Shown here: in pieces, positions 26,227 to 35,181 of the stretch
Position numbering within the stretch: position 1 is the stretch's first letter
Layout of the letters: each line of letters begins with the position of its first letter
DNA from: Nonomuraea sp. SYSU D8015
Lineage (GTDB): Bacteria > Actinomycetota > Actinomycetes > Streptosporangiales > Streptosporangiaceae
Length of the DNA stretch: 64,000 nucleotides
Reading direction: 5' to 3'
NCBI RefSeq assembly: GCF_008065375.1
Contig: NZ_VJYI01000032.1
Span: forward strand, 44,643 to 108,642
Position numbers and translations under genes: made by a program
The notes under the pieces: model-generated
The model's database searches: none
Told to the model about the DNA's origin: nothing
The model's input: the letters and a program-made list of their open reading frames with translations, nothing else

Positions 26227-26230
<4 letters not shown>
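26039..26230 (-). CDS. xis: Excisionase, AlpA/MerR-like helix-turn-helix
   Basis: 63 residues from ATG 26230, which overlaps the rep stop (ATGA); the longer frame to 26545 only runs antisense inside rep. The sequence LTVAQVLAELGGVSRRTFYR (about 8-27) is a MerR/Xis-type winged helix, ending with RSDLTAWLDSRRE. It would bend DNA at the attachment site and steer the integrase toward excision. Coupled to int and rep by overlaps at both ends. Confidence 0.9.
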
Positions 26231-27609
<1,379 letters not shown>

Positions 27610-27703
27610 GATGGAAGCCTCCTTTCACTCGTTCGGGTGAGGGGATGGCCCCCGACCTGGCAGTCGTCTTGGCGGATGTGCGGCCAGGCCGGGGGCGCTG
27701 CGC

Positions 27704-27820
27704 CTATTGGGCGCCGTGGTTGTCGATGCCGGTGCCGTCGCAGTCGCGGCAGCGGTCGTGGTTGTCGTCGAGGCCGGTTCCGGTGCAGGTGCAGCAGCGG
27801 TAGTGGATAACAGTGATCAA
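27704..27820 (-). CDS. Small zinc-knuckle protein of the AICE
   Basis: 38 residues from TTG 27820, with AAGGAGGTG about 9 bases upstream. The core RCCTCTGTGLDDNHDRCRDC followed by DGTG has two CxxC-type pairs with GTG, like half a DnaJ zinc repeat. Small proteins of this kind occur between rep and transfer genes of actinomycete elements; role unknown, perhaps DNA or protein binding. Confidence 0.6.
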   Translation of the reverse strand: MITVIHYRCCTCTGTGLDDNHDRCRDCDGTGIDNHGAQ

Positions 27821-27827
27821 GGGCTGT

Positions 27828-27989
27828 TCACCTCCTTGGGCGGGGTGTCGTGGTGAGGTAGATGCGCCAGTGGGAGGGCCTGGCGCGGTCGGGGTAAAGG
27901 CGTGAGGCGCCGATGACGGTGAAGTTCAGGCGCAGGCGGAACAGGGCGTCGATGACTTCGGCACGGGTGCCGTCGAGGCGGATGCGCAT
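27828..27989 (-). CDS. Small conserved AICE protein
   Basis: 53 residues from ATG 27989. The sequence MRIRLDGTRAEVIDALFRLR then NFTVIGASRLYPDRARPSHW and RIYLTTTP is a short beta-alpha-beta fold. Near-identical small frames sit beside rep and tra genes in Streptomyces elements. The stop at 27828 is within the ribosome-binding site of the next small gene. Function unknown. Confidence 0.65.
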   Translation of the reverse strand: MRIRLDGTRAEVIDALFRLRLNFTVIGASRLYPDRARPSHWRIYLTTTPRPRR

Positions 27990-28007
27990 GGTCGCTTCTC
28001 CTGCTGG

Positions 28008-28349
28008 TCAGGTGGTGGGCATTGGGTCCGGCTGGATGCAGCCGCGGTAGCTGTTCTCGGCGTCGTGGAGGGCGCGGGCGGCGGTCAGGACGGCCACGGC
28101 CCGGTACTCCACCGGCCCGAAGCAGACCGAGGTGGCGTAGTGGCCGTACTTGGAGTCCTCGAAGTCGATGCGGGAGCCGACGTGGGCGGCGATCTGGTCG
28201 ATCTCGGCGCGCATGTCGGCGTCGTTGTCGTGCTCGGGGAAGTGGTGGACGACGACGTGAGGGGAGGCGGGCACCTCGGGGTGGGCCTCCAGGAAAGCGG
28301 CCAGGTCGAGCAGGCCGTTGATGAGGTCGGTGCGGCGGTTGCGAGTCAT
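28008..28349 (-). CDS. Hypothetical AICE protein
   Basis: 113 residues from ATG 28349, with AGAAGGGAGATCGCCCC upstream. Soluble, mildly acidic, with a beta-rich middle (PHVVVHHFPEHDNDADMRAE) and a C-terminal helix (EYRAVAVLTAARALHDAENS). No family recognised with confidence. It lies between the DUF2637 gene and two small genes, in the same direction as the transfer operon. Confidence 0.65.
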   Translation of the reverse strand: MTRNRRTDLINGLLDLAAFLEAHPEVPASPHVVVHHFPEHDNDADMRAEIDQIAAHVGSRIDFEDSKYGHYATSVCFGPVEYRAVAVLTAARALHDAENSYRGCIQPDPMPTT

Positions 28350-28369
28350 GGGGCGATCTCCCTTCTGTG

Positions 28370-29032
28370 TTAGGCGGTGCGTAGGGTCCGGAGCAGGTCC
28401 GAGGCGAGTTGGTTGGACACGCCCAGGTGGGCACGTAGGGCGTCGCGGGTGATGGGCTTGCCGTGCTTGGCCTGGTGTTCGTCGGCGACACGGCGGGCGT
28501 AGTTGACGAGTGCCGGTGCAGGACCGTCCTCTTGGTCGTCCAGGGGGTCGTCCTCGTCCCGCTCGTCGGTGGGGACGAGTTCCGGGACGGCGGACGGGGT
28601 CAGGACGGGCGAGGACGAGACGTCCGGGATCTCCGTTGTTTCGGGACGGGCGTGAGATGCGCGGCGTTCGAGCATGGAGACGGCGAGCAGGAAGGCACCC
28701 GCAGGGGTGGCGGCGGTGATCCAGCCCCAGACGGTTGGGGCGGCTTGGGCGAGGTTGGCGGCCAAGGACAGGACGATGCCGCCGACCAGGACCAGGACGG
28801 GCCACGAGGCGAGGCCGCGCGGTGCTCGGCCGGTCTTCTTATCGCGTTGGCGTTCGCGGGCGGCCATGACGCAGGTCAGATCGATGCAGACGGCGATGGC
28901 CCAGGACATCCACCCGGTTTGGCCGTGCTCGGCTGCGGTGTCGCGGATGTGAGTGAACGATCCGGCACCGGCGATGATGGCCAGGACGAGAACCGGGCCG
29001 GTGTCGAGCAGCCAGCAGGCCAAGCGTCGCAT
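28370..29032 (-). CDS. DUF2637 membrane protein, SpdB-like
   Basis: 220 residues from ATG 29032; the longer open frame upstream lies in the TraB gene. The N-terminal half has about four membrane helices (about 5-25, 38-56, 78-98, 102-122) with WAIAVCIDLTCVMAARERQR, the DUF2637 core. The tail (about 125-215) is acidic, then a winged-helix-like end (DEHQAKHGKPITRDALRAHL). Proteins of this class take part in spreading of the element within mycelium (Spd/pock formation) together with TraB. Confidence 0.8.
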   Translation of the reverse strand: MRRLACWLLDTGPVLVLAIIAGAGSFTHIRDTAAEHGQTGWMSWAIAVCIDLTCVMAARERQRDKKTGRAPRGLASWPVLVLVGGIVLSLAANLAQAAPTVWGWITAATPAGAFLLAVSMLERRASHARPETTEIPDVSSSPVLTPSAVPELVPTDERDEDDPLDDQEDGPAPALVNYARRVADEHQAKHGKPITRDALRAHLGVSNQLASDLLRTLRTA

Positions 29033-29052
29033 CGTGCCCTCCCTTCGGATTC

Positions 29053-30372
29053 TCAGGCGTTGATGGGTTCGGGAAGGTGGCTGGTGATCTCGTCCCAGGG
29101 CGGGGCGAGGTGGGCGTGGGTACGGGCGGCCTGTTCGGCGGTCTGCTCGGTGACGTAGAAGGAGCGGGCGCGGTACCACTGGCCGTCCTGACCGGCGACG
29201 ATGGCGACGCCGGGTGTCTCGGCAGGGATGGCGCGGGCGGAGACCAGAGCGGCCGGGTCGAGGTCGCCGAGGGTCATGGTGGCGGTCTCGGGATCGTTGA
29301 CCCGGTGGCAGATCCGGCCCGAGCACTGGGCCCGGAGGGCGGTGACGCCGGGGCCGAGGTCGGAGCCGATCCGCTGGCCGCAGCAGAACAGGTAGATGCC
29401 GAACGCCCGTCCGAGCTGTGCCACCCGTAGGAGTGCGGTCGAGGTCTTGGCGATCTCGTCCTTCTCGCTCTTGTCGGCCATCAGGTACAGCTCGGCCAGC
29501 TCGTCGACCAGGACCACGATCGGGACCGGGCGGATGCCGGGCGGGAGTTGCCAGATGTTGCGGGCACCGGCCTGGCGGCACAGTCCCATGCGATCGACCA
29601 TCAGGCCGATGAGGTCATCCAGCAGCGTGACCGTCTCGGCGCGCGAGGTGGCCAGTGCGGATAGGCGCGGACTGTAGGGCGTGAACTCGACCCCGCCTTT
29701 CAGGTCGAAGCCGACCAAGGCGACGGGTTGTGGAGCCAGCCCGACGATCAGAGCGTTGGCGAGGTTGGACTTGCCGGATTGGGTCGCGCCCGCGTTGAGC
29801 CAGTGCGGCACGGTCCGGAAGTCGATGGTCCATGGCGTGCCGTTCTCCAGCCGTCCCAGGGTGACCTTGAGCAGGTCTGTCGAGGCGGGCAGGTGATCGA
29901 CCTTGATGAGCGGATCGCGCATGGTGGCCATCAGAACCACCCGCCCGGGCCGGGGCGAGGATGCGCGGATGGCGTGCACGCCCCAGGAGTGCGCCAGGCG
30001 TTCGGCGGCGTCGGCGTAGTCGCCGGGTGTCTGGCCTTCCAGGGTGTGCAGGGTGACGCGCCAGCCGTGCCGGGTGGGCAGCGGTAGCCACATGAACGGC
30101 TTGGTGTCCACGGCGATGCGCTGGAAGCGGCGCTTGACGCGGACTATGCCGGTGGAGGCGACCATGCCGGGTACGGTGGTGAACCAGAAGCGTTGCCGCT
30201 TCTTGGTCAGGCCGCAGCCGAGGGCGACCCGCCGCCAGGACGCGCGTACGGACAGGGCGATGATCGGGTAGCCGATCGCCAGCCAGAACGAGCCGGGGTG
30301 CCAGCGGCGCCAGGCCCACAGCCCGGCCGCGACAGCGGCCAGGACTGTGAGCAGGACGAGCGCGTCACGCAT
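29053..30372 (-). CDS. traB: FtsK/SpoIIIE-type DNA translocase, TraB-like
   Basis: 439 residues. An N-terminal membrane part (about 5-40), then an FtsK ATPase with Walker A GATQSGKSNLAN (about 192-203) and Walker B VVLVDELAELYLM (about 285-297). TraB hexamers move double-stranded DNA of actinomycete elements between hyphae without relaxase. The C-terminus has a short wHTH-like end rather than a full gamma domain. It overlaps the SCO3933-type gene by 8 bases and precedes the SpdB-like gene by 20. Confidence 0.9.
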   Translation of the reverse strand: MRDALVLLTVLAAVAAGLWAWRRWHPGSFWLAIGYPIIALSVRASWRRVALGCGLTKKRQRFWFTTVPGMVASTGIVRVKRRFQRIAVDTKPFMWLPLPTRHGWRVTLHTLEGQTPGDYADAAERLAHSWGVHAIRASSPRPGRVVLMATMRDPLIKVDHLPASTDLLKVTLGRLENGTPWTIDFRTVPHWLNAGATQSGKSNLANALIVGLAPQPVALVGFDLKGGVEFTPYSPRLSALATSRAETVTLLDDLIGLMVDRMGLCRQAGARNIWQLPPGIRPVPIVVLVDELAELYLMADKSEKDEIAKTSTALLRVAQLGRAFGIYLFCCGQRIGSDLGPGVTALRAQCSGRICHRVNDPETATMTLGDLDPAALVSARAIPAETPGVAIVAGQDGQWYRARSFYVTEQTAEQAARTHAHLAPPWDEITSHLPEPINA

Positions 30373-30694
30373 CGGCGCTCTCCCGCACAGGGAGGAGGGC
30401 CGAGGCGCGGTAGCTGATGCCCCACCGGCCGGCGATCTCCCAGACGTAGCCGAGCAGGCCGACCGGGTTGACCTGATCGCCGACGCCGATGGGCGGCTCT
30501 CCGGTTGTGGCGATCTTGACGAGTTCGATCCGGCCGAACTCGTCCTCTACCGAGACGGTGACCTCGAAGACGGTGTTGCCGTTCTTGTCGGTCTTGATCT
30601 CGCCGGTGTCGCGGTTGAGCACCCGCGGACGCGGGGCCTTGACGCAGGTAATGGCGAGCTTGCTGACATCCACGGGAATGGGAACGGAACGCAT
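30365..30694 (-). CDS. SCO3933-family regulatory protein
   Basis: 109 residues, beginning IPVDVSKLAITCVKAPRPR and continuing NRDTGEIKTDKNGNTVFEV, then beta strands and WEIAGRWGISYRASAL near the end, the pattern of SCO3933-type proteins found upstream of traB in AICEs. Some annotations call this group plasmid replication/integration/excision activators; direct function is not established. It is first in the leftward transfer operon, with GGAGGTCAC before ATG 30694, and is divergent from the GntR repressor. Confidence 0.75.
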   Translation of the reverse strand: MRSVPIPVDVSKLAITCVKAPRPRVLNRDTGEIKTDKNGNTVFEVTVSVEDEFGRIELVKIATTGEPPIGVGDQVNPVGLLGYVWEIAGRWGISYRASALLPVRESADA

Positions 30695-30717
30695 ACTGTG
30701 ACCTCCTTATTCGTCCT

Positions 30718-30770
30718 AGCCAACATAGTTAACCTAGTTGGCTCAGTTGTCAATGCCCTCTCGGTTGGCT
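30718..30770. promoter_or_regulatory. Probable GntR/Kor operator cluster
   Basis: AGCCAAC at 30718-30724 and GTTGGCT at 30737-30743 form an inverted repeat around AGTTAAC, and a further GTTGGCT lies at 30764-30770, exactly 27 bases on. The sites fill the 107-base gap between the divergent transfer operon (start 30694) and the GntR gene (start 30802), an AT-rich strip in GC-rich DNA. That is where a Kor-type repressor would control both promoters. Confidence 0.6.
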
Positions 30771-30801
30771 TGGTTGTTGTTTCGTGGTGTGATGGACAGT
30801 G

Positions 30802-31167
30802 ATGGTCGAGAAAACCGGGCGGCCCGGCTACCTCCAGATCGCCGACGATCTCCGAGCGCAGATCCGCGGCGGCTCTCTCGCGCCCGGCACTCCCCTGCCG
30901 TCCACCGCCCAACTCGCCGAGCAGTACGACGCCTCACTGTCGGTGGTGAAGATGGCCGTCGGCATCCTGCGCAACGAGGGCCTGGTGATCGGCCAGCAGG
31001 GCAAGGGCGTGTTCGTTCGCGACACCGACGCCGCACCCGCCGCCGACCTGGCCAGCGAGGTGACCGAGCTGCGCTCCGCCGTTCGCGACCTGTCCGAACG
31101 CCTGGCACGCGTCGAGGAGCAGTTGGCTACGTCCACGACACGCCGCTCCGGGCGTAGCAACCGGTAA
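30802..31167 (+). CDS. GntR-family repressor, Kor-like
   Basis: 121 residues: a GntR winged helix (about 8-72, GYLQIADDLRAQIRGGSLAP, PLPSTAQLAEQYDASLSVVK, GLVIGQQGKGVFV), then a short coiled coil (about 85-112) for dimerisation. There is no ligand domain. KorSA/KorA proteins of this size repress transfer genes in AICEs. GTG/ATG alternatives lie at 30799/30802. Its likely operator is the inverted repeat at 30718-30770. Its end overlaps the convergent small membrane gene by about 40 bases. Confidence 0.85.
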   Translation: MVEKTGRPGYLQIADDLRAQIRGGSLAPGTPLPSTAQLAEQYDASLSVVKMAVGILRNEGLVIGQQGKGVFVRDTDAAPAADLASEVTELRSAVRDLSERLARVEEQLATSTTRRSGRSNR

Positions 31168-31318
31168 CCTTCCGCGCCAGCGAGGCCGACGCCCCGTTCG
31201 GGCGCTGCCGCAGGCTCAGCGCCTTGTCCTCGCGGCGGATGCCGACCAGGACCATGATGTAGCCCACCAGCAGCGTGACGCCGAGGACTCCGGCGATGAT
31301 CAGCGGGATCGTGGTCAC
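31127..31318 (-). CDS. Small membrane protein of the AICE
   Basis: 63 residues with one N-terminal helix (IPLIIAGVLGVTLLVGYIMV, about 4-23) and a basic tail. ATG 31318 overlaps the stop of the upstream zinc-ribbon gene (ATGA), which supports both small genes. Its 3' end overlaps the GntR gene on the other strand. No family known to me. Confidence 0.5.
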   Translation of the reverse strand: MTTIPLIIAGVLGVTLLVGYIMVLVGIRREDKALSLRQRPNGASASLARKVTGCYARSGVSWT

Positions 31319-31521
31319 GACCAGATCACCCCCGCCGCGGCCAGACCGCGAGGAGCCCGCGGGGGACGGCGGGTCTCGCCACGCCGCCTACCACCCTTGC
31401 GCTTGCCCGTCTGCTTCCTGAGCCAACGGTCCCGGGCCCGGCACTTGTGGCAGCGCGCCTGCCCCTCGTCGAGCAGTGCCCCGCACTCGCAGGCGGGGTC
31501 CGGGTAGATGTCGTGATTCAT
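31315..31521 (-). CDS. Small zinc-ribbon protein of the AICE
   Basis: 68 residues from ATG 31521, chosen over 31530 because AAAGGAGAGGTG lies about 7 bases upstream. Two Cys pairs, CECG (about 10-13) and CHKC (about 23-26), make a compact zinc ribbon; the rest is a strongly basic Arg/Lys tail, so nucleic-acid binding is likely. Typical of small accessory genes in AICEs. Confidence 0.6.
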   Translation of the reverse strand: MNHDIYPDPACECGALLDEGQARCHKCRARDRWLRKQTGKRKGGRRRGETRRPPRAPRGLAAAGVIWS

Positions 31522-31672
31522 GGTGATCACCTCTCCTTTCAGTCGCTTCGGTGTTTCCTTGTGACACCAAGATTGCGACGGAGAGTTAGGACGAGATCAC
31601 TACACGACGGGACATGTTCAAGACGTCCGGCCTACGATGGCCAGGTCCCCGGACGTCCCCGGAGCAGGTGAA

Positions 31673-32413
31673 ATGGCGAACGAACGGCTACGCGCCGCCC
31701 TTCTGCAGAAGGGCGTGAGCATCACCGACCTGGCCAACGCGATCCAGGTCGACCCCAAAACGGTCGAACGATGGATCACCAAAGGCCGTGCGCCGTACCG
31801 AAAGCACCGATTCGCGGTGGCTTCCTACCTCGACACCGAGGAGACCTACCTCTGGCCGGAGGCCCTGACCCGCGAACAGGTCGCCTCGGCGTCGGAGTCC
31901 GAGATCGTCACCGTCTACCCGCACCGCTGGGCCGTCCCCCGGGACGCGTGGGGACGACTGTTCGCCAGCGCCTCCGAGGAGATCGGCGTGCTGGTCTACA
32001 GCGGGTTGTTCCTCGCCGATGACACAGGCCTGGTGCGCATGTTCGGCGAGAAGGCAGACGCCGGAGTCCGGGTGCGCATCCTGCTCGGTGACCCGGACTG
32101 CACCGAGGTGGCCCAGCGCGGCAAGGACGAGGGCATCGACAACGGCATGGCCGCCAAGATCCGCAACGTCCTCGTCCTCTACCGGCCCCTACAGGGACGC
32201 GAGAACATCGAGTTCCGGCTACACGCCACCGTCCTGTACAACTCGATCTATCGCGCGGACGATCAGTTCCTCGTCAACACCCACGTCTACGGCGTCCCTG
32301 CCGGGAACGCGCCAGTCCTCCATCTGCGCAAGGTCGTCGGCGGCGACATGGTCGCCACCTACGCCGAGAGCTTCGAGCGCGTCTGGGACGGCGCACGGCC
32401 AGTAGGGTCGTGA
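31673..32413 (+). CDS. XRE helix-turn-helix + PLD-like (DUF5919-type) protein, copy 1
   Basis: 246 residues from ATG 31673. Residues 1-60 are an XRE domain (LQKGVSITDLANAIQVDPKT). Residues about 85-235 look like a phospholipase-D-fold half: LVYSGLFLADDTGLVRMFGE, VRVRILLGDPDC, and the HxK-type region reads LHATVLYNSIYRADDQFLV. The catalytic Lys of HxK is Thr, so hydrolase activity is doubtful. A clear paralogue lies at 34447. The Nudix gene follows by 3 bases, so co-transcription is likely. Such XRE-PLD genes are AICE cargo; the role is unknown. Confidence 0.8.
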   Translation: MANERLRAALLQKGVSITDLANAIQVDPKTVERWITKGRAPYRKHRFAVASYLDTEETYLWPEALTREQVASASESEIVTVYPHRWAVPRDAWGRLFASASEEIGVLVYSGLFLADDTGLVRMFGEKADAGVRVRILLGDPDCTEVAQRGKDEGIDNGMAAKIRNVLVLYRPLQGRENIEFRLHATVLYNSIYRADDQFLVNTHVYGVPAGNAPVLHLRKVVGGDMVATYAESFERVWDGARPVGS

Positions 32414-32416
32414 GCC

Positions 32417-32893
32417 ATGGCCAAGCGGATCGACTACTACGACGACCCCGACGCCCCAGCGCCCAACAGCCTGGTCCCGTCCGTAAACGTCATCATCACC
32501 AACGCCGCCGACGAGATCCTGATGATCCGCCGCAGCGACAACGGCAACTGGGCCGTCCCCGGCGGAGCAATCGACCTCGGCGAGTCCATCCCGCAGGCCG
32601 CCATCCGGGAAACGCGCGAAGAGAGCGGCATCGTCTGCGAGATCACGGGCCTGGTCGGCACCTACAGCGACCCCCGGCACGTGATCCTCTACACCTCCAA
32701 CGGCGAAGCCCGCCAGGAGTTCTCGATCGTCCTGACCGGCCGGGCCATCAGCGGCGAGCTCACGCCGAGCGATGAATCCCGCGAGGTCTGCTGGATGCCC
32801 CGCGAACAGGTCACCGAGCTGCAGATGGACCGCTCGATGCGAATGCGCATCGAGCACTACCTAGCCGGCACCGCCCTGCCGCACATCGGTTAG
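32417..32893 (+). CDS. Nudix hydrolase
   Basis: 158 residues. The Nudix box is intact: GGAIDLGESIPQAAIRETRE continuing ESGI (about 55-77, GX5EX7REUXEEXGU form). Nudix enzymes cleave nucleoside diphosphates linked to another moiety; the substrate cannot be told. The start ATG 32417 is 3 bases after the XRE-PLD stop. pSAM2-type elements usually carry a Nudix gene next to regulator genes, and a role in nucleotide signalling for Pra/KorSA control has been suggested for some. Its end overlaps the convergent HD gene by 33 bases. Confidence 0.92.
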   Translation: MAKRIDYYDDPDAPAPNSLVPSVNVIITNAADEILMIRRSDNGNWAVPGGAIDLGESIPQAAIRETREESGIVCEITGLVGTYSDPRHVILYTSNGEARQEFSIVLTGRAISGELTPSDESREVCWMPREQVTELQMDRSMRMRIEHYLAGTALPHIG

Positions 32894-33445
32894 CGCCGCC
32901 TCCACCGCCCGTACCGCGGACAAGATGCACGGCGTTGAAGCGGTGATCGACCGGCTGACCAGGTGATCAGGACCGTAGCGGGAATGAATCTCAGCCAGAC
33001 GTTCGGCGACGTCGAGATGCCTTCCATCCGGTCCGGTGGTCATGTCGCAGTAGGTGAGAGCCTGGGCCAGCTCCGGCCGTTCCTCGTCGAACTCCCGCGT
33101 CAGTTCGGTGAACAGGGACCGTTCAAGGGCCTCGTTCACGGCGCAGGAGTGATGTGCAACCAGGCGGCAGAGCGTGTCGTCGGCCTGGTGGACATCGCGC
33201 AGGTAGCGTGCGCCGTCGAGAGGATGGAAGCCAGTCTCGACGAGATCGAGGGCGTATCCGATGTCGTGCAGGTAGGCGGCGGCGATCAGGGTGTCGGCCT
33301 CGTCGCCAAGGACGGGCGCCAGCGACACGGCGCGGGCGGCTACCCCCTGGGTGTGCGCCCAGCGCCGCGGCAACGTCGTCTCCAGCAGATCCTTGGCGAG
33401 GTCATGAGCCCATTCAGCTTGTCCCACACCGCCCACGATAGGCAC
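32861..33445 (-). CDS. HD-domain phosphohydrolase-like protein
   Basis: 194 residues from GTG 33445; the frame is open to ATG 33523, but family members start near WAHDLAKDLLETTLPRRWAH. HD residues: H in RRWAHTQGVAARA, HD in AAYLHDIGYALDL (about 60), D near YCDMTTGPDG. The class hydrolyses phosphate esters or nucleotides. Conserved as AICE cargo together with Nudix and GntR genes. The preceding GntR gene is within 50 bases and in the same direction. Confidence 0.8.
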   Translation of the reverse strand: MPIVGGVGQAEWAHDLAKDLLETTLPRRWAHTQGVAARAVSLAPVLGDEADTLIAAAYLHDIGYALDLVETGFHPLDGARYLRDVHQADDTLCRLVAHHSCAVNEALERSLFTELTREFDEERPELAQALTYCDMTTGPDGRHLDVAERLAEIHSRYGPDHLVSRSITASTPCILSAVRAVEAALTDVRQGGAG

Positions 33446-33494
33446 ATGATGCCGGAAACGATCCAGAGCGCCCGCCGAGACGTCCCAGGACGTC

Positions 33495-33947
33495 TCACCG
33501 GCGCACGAACCTCCCCCGCCCATGCTCCGACACGATCAGCCCCTCCCGCTCCAGCACCGCAAGCGCCTGCCGCACGGTGCTCCGCGACACGCCATGCTGA
33601 AGCCGTAGCTGCGACTCGCTGGGCAGCGTGGTCCCAGGCGCCAGTTCCCCGCGCTCGATCTGGCCGCGCAACTCCCGTGCGATCTCCTGATACAGGTACA
33701 GATCGTCCTTGGGCTTGCCGTCGCCTAGGACCAGCCGGCCCTTCGCAGGAATGGTCAGGATCAGCCCCTGCTCCTCCAGCACGGCCATCGCTCGCCGAAT
33801 GGTGTTGCGCGAGACTCCGAACTCCGCGCACAGCGCCGCCTCGGACGGCAGCATCGAACCCGCCGGGTACATGCTCATCTCGATCCGTTCTCGAAGCCGG
33901 TCAACGATCTGCGTGTAGACCCGCCAACCGGTCAGCCACCTGTTCAC
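33495..33947 (-). CDS. Protein with two tandem GntR winged helices
   Basis: 150 residues made almost entirely of two GntR DNA-binding domains: about 8-72 (YTQIVDRLRERIEMSMYPAG, LCAEFGVSRNTIRRAMAVLE) and about 85-148 (YQEIARELRGQIERGELAPG, LQHGVSRSTVRQALAVLE). No ligand or dimer domain is seen. One chain could bind two half-sites without dimerising (inference). It sits in the AICE cargo, followed by the HD gene. Lone GntR domains are common in such elements; the tandem form is unusual. Confidence 0.85.
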   Translation of the reverse strand: MNRWLTGWRVYTQIVDRLRERIEMSMYPAGSMLPSEAALCAEFGVSRNTIRRAMAVLEEQGLILTIPAKGRLVLGDGKPKDDLYLYQEIARELRGQIERGELAPGTTLPSESQLRLQHGVSRSTVRQALAVLEREGLIVSEHGRGRFVRR

Positions 33948-33959
33948 CGTCGATGTGCT

Positions 33960-34304
33960 TCAGATCCGGTAGGCCTCAGCGATCCCGTGCAGGTCGATGC
34001 GGAGCTCGCCCTGCTCACCCTCGTGCCAGCCGTCCCGCACGGCCTGAACGATCCGCTCGACGGCCGTGCCCAGGCGCAGGCAGGTCACCCGCTCGTCACC
34101 CTGATCGCCCCAGTAGAACCAGCAGAACCCGGTGTGGACGAACACGCGACGAACCCTGAGTCGGCTGTCGGTCACGTCCAGACCGGGCCGACCGTCCTCG
34201 GCCACGACGAGCGCCGCTGAGACCTCCCGCTTCGTAAGCTCATCCCTCAGCGCGGCGAGCGCTCGCTGCGCATAGGCGTACTGTCGTTCCCTCATGCTCG
34301 CCAT
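33960..34304 (-). CDS. Hypothetical AICE protein
   Basis: 114 residues from ATG 34304 (34295 possible). Helical N-terminus (YAYAQRALAALRDELTKREV), then beta strands with a Trp/Phe-rich piece VFVHTGFCWFYWGDQGDERV. No membrane segment. No family recognised. It precedes the tandem-GntR gene by 12 bases and is divergent from the second XRE-PLD gene. Confidence 0.65.
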   Translation of the reverse strand: MASMRERQYAYAQRALAALRDELTKREVSAALVVAEDGRPGLDVTDSRLRVRRVFVHTGFCWFYWGDQGDERVTCLRLGTAVERIVQAVRDGWHEGEQGELRIDLHGIAEAYRI

Positions 34305-34446
34305 AACGAGCCGTCCCTTCACCGTCACGGACTGTGTAGGTCGAGACTCGCCCGCATCGCCGAACCTCTACACCGCAACTCGGGGACGTCTAGGGACGTC
34401 TCGTGTTAACGTCCAGGCAGAACGCCTGGTCGCCCGGGAGGTGCGC

Positions 34447-35181
34447 ATGAACAACAACCTTCGCCACGCCCTCATCAACGCCCGCCTCCAGCCAACGGAC
34501 GTCGCCGCGCACCTCGCCGTTGACCCCAAGACTGTGTACCGCTGGCTCAAGGGCCGCATCCCCTACCCGCGCCATCGCTGGGCCATCGCCGACCTCCTAC
34601 AGGTCGAGGAAGCCGAGCTTTGGCCCGAGGTCCCCCAGGGACAACGTGCTCTCAACGACGAACTCCAGGCCATCTACCCGCACCGCTGGGCCGTCCCACG
34701 AGCCACCTGGCGACACCTGTTCCAGTCGGCCACCTGTGAAATCGGCATCCTGGCCTACAGCGGGCTCTTCCTCGCCGAGGACACCGGCCTCATCCGTCTC
34801 CTGGCCAACAAGGCAAAGGCAGGCGTCCGCGTCCGTGTCCTGCTCGGTGACCCCAACGCCCCGGCGGTGGCCGCACGCGGCATCGACGAAACCATCGGCC
34901 CCGAGGTCATGGCAGCCCGGGTCCAGAACGCGCTCAACCTCTACCAGCCCCTCACCGGCATCAACAACGCAGAGATCCGCCGCCACCAAACCGTGCTCTA
35001 CAACTCGATCTACCGGGCCGACGCCGAGCTGCTCGTCAACAGCCACGCCTACGGCACACCAGCCGCTCAAGCCCCTGTCATGCATCTTCGTGTCGTCGAA
35101 GAACAAGCAGCGGCGGCAACCTATCTCGACAGCTTCGAACGCGTGTGGGCGAGCGCCACGGCATGCGCAGCGGAGGGCTGA
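34447..35181 (+). CDS. XRE helix-turn-helix + PLD-like (DUF5919-type) protein, copy 2
   Basis: 244 residues, paralogue of 31673-32413, sharing the order XRE domain, IYPHRWAVPRATWRHLFQSA, YSGLFLAEDTGLIRLLA, RVRVLLGDPNAP and TVLYNSIYRADAELLVNSH. Again the HxK motif is HxT (HQTVLY). Copy 2 is N-terminally similar but has its own recognition helix (LAVDPKTVYRWLKG). It marks the right end of recognisable AICE cargo. GTG 34441 is an in-frame alternative start. Confidence 0.8.
   Translation: MNNNLRHALINARLQPTDVAAHLAVDPKTVYRWLKGRIPYPRHRWAIADLLQVEEAELWPEVPQGQRALNDELQAIYPHRWAVPRATWRHLFQSATCEIGILAYSGLFLAEDTGLIRLLANKAKAGVRVRVLLGDPNAPAVAARGIDETIGPEVMAARVQNALNLYQPLTGINNAEIRRHQTVLYNSIYRADAELLVNSHAYGTPAAQAPVMHLRVVEEQAAAATYLDSFERVWASATACAAEG

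Noticed and set aside
28370..29581. 403-residue frame covering the DUF2637 gene
   Set aside because: Its first 180 residues are a shadow of traB; the DUF2637 protein starts at ATG 29032.
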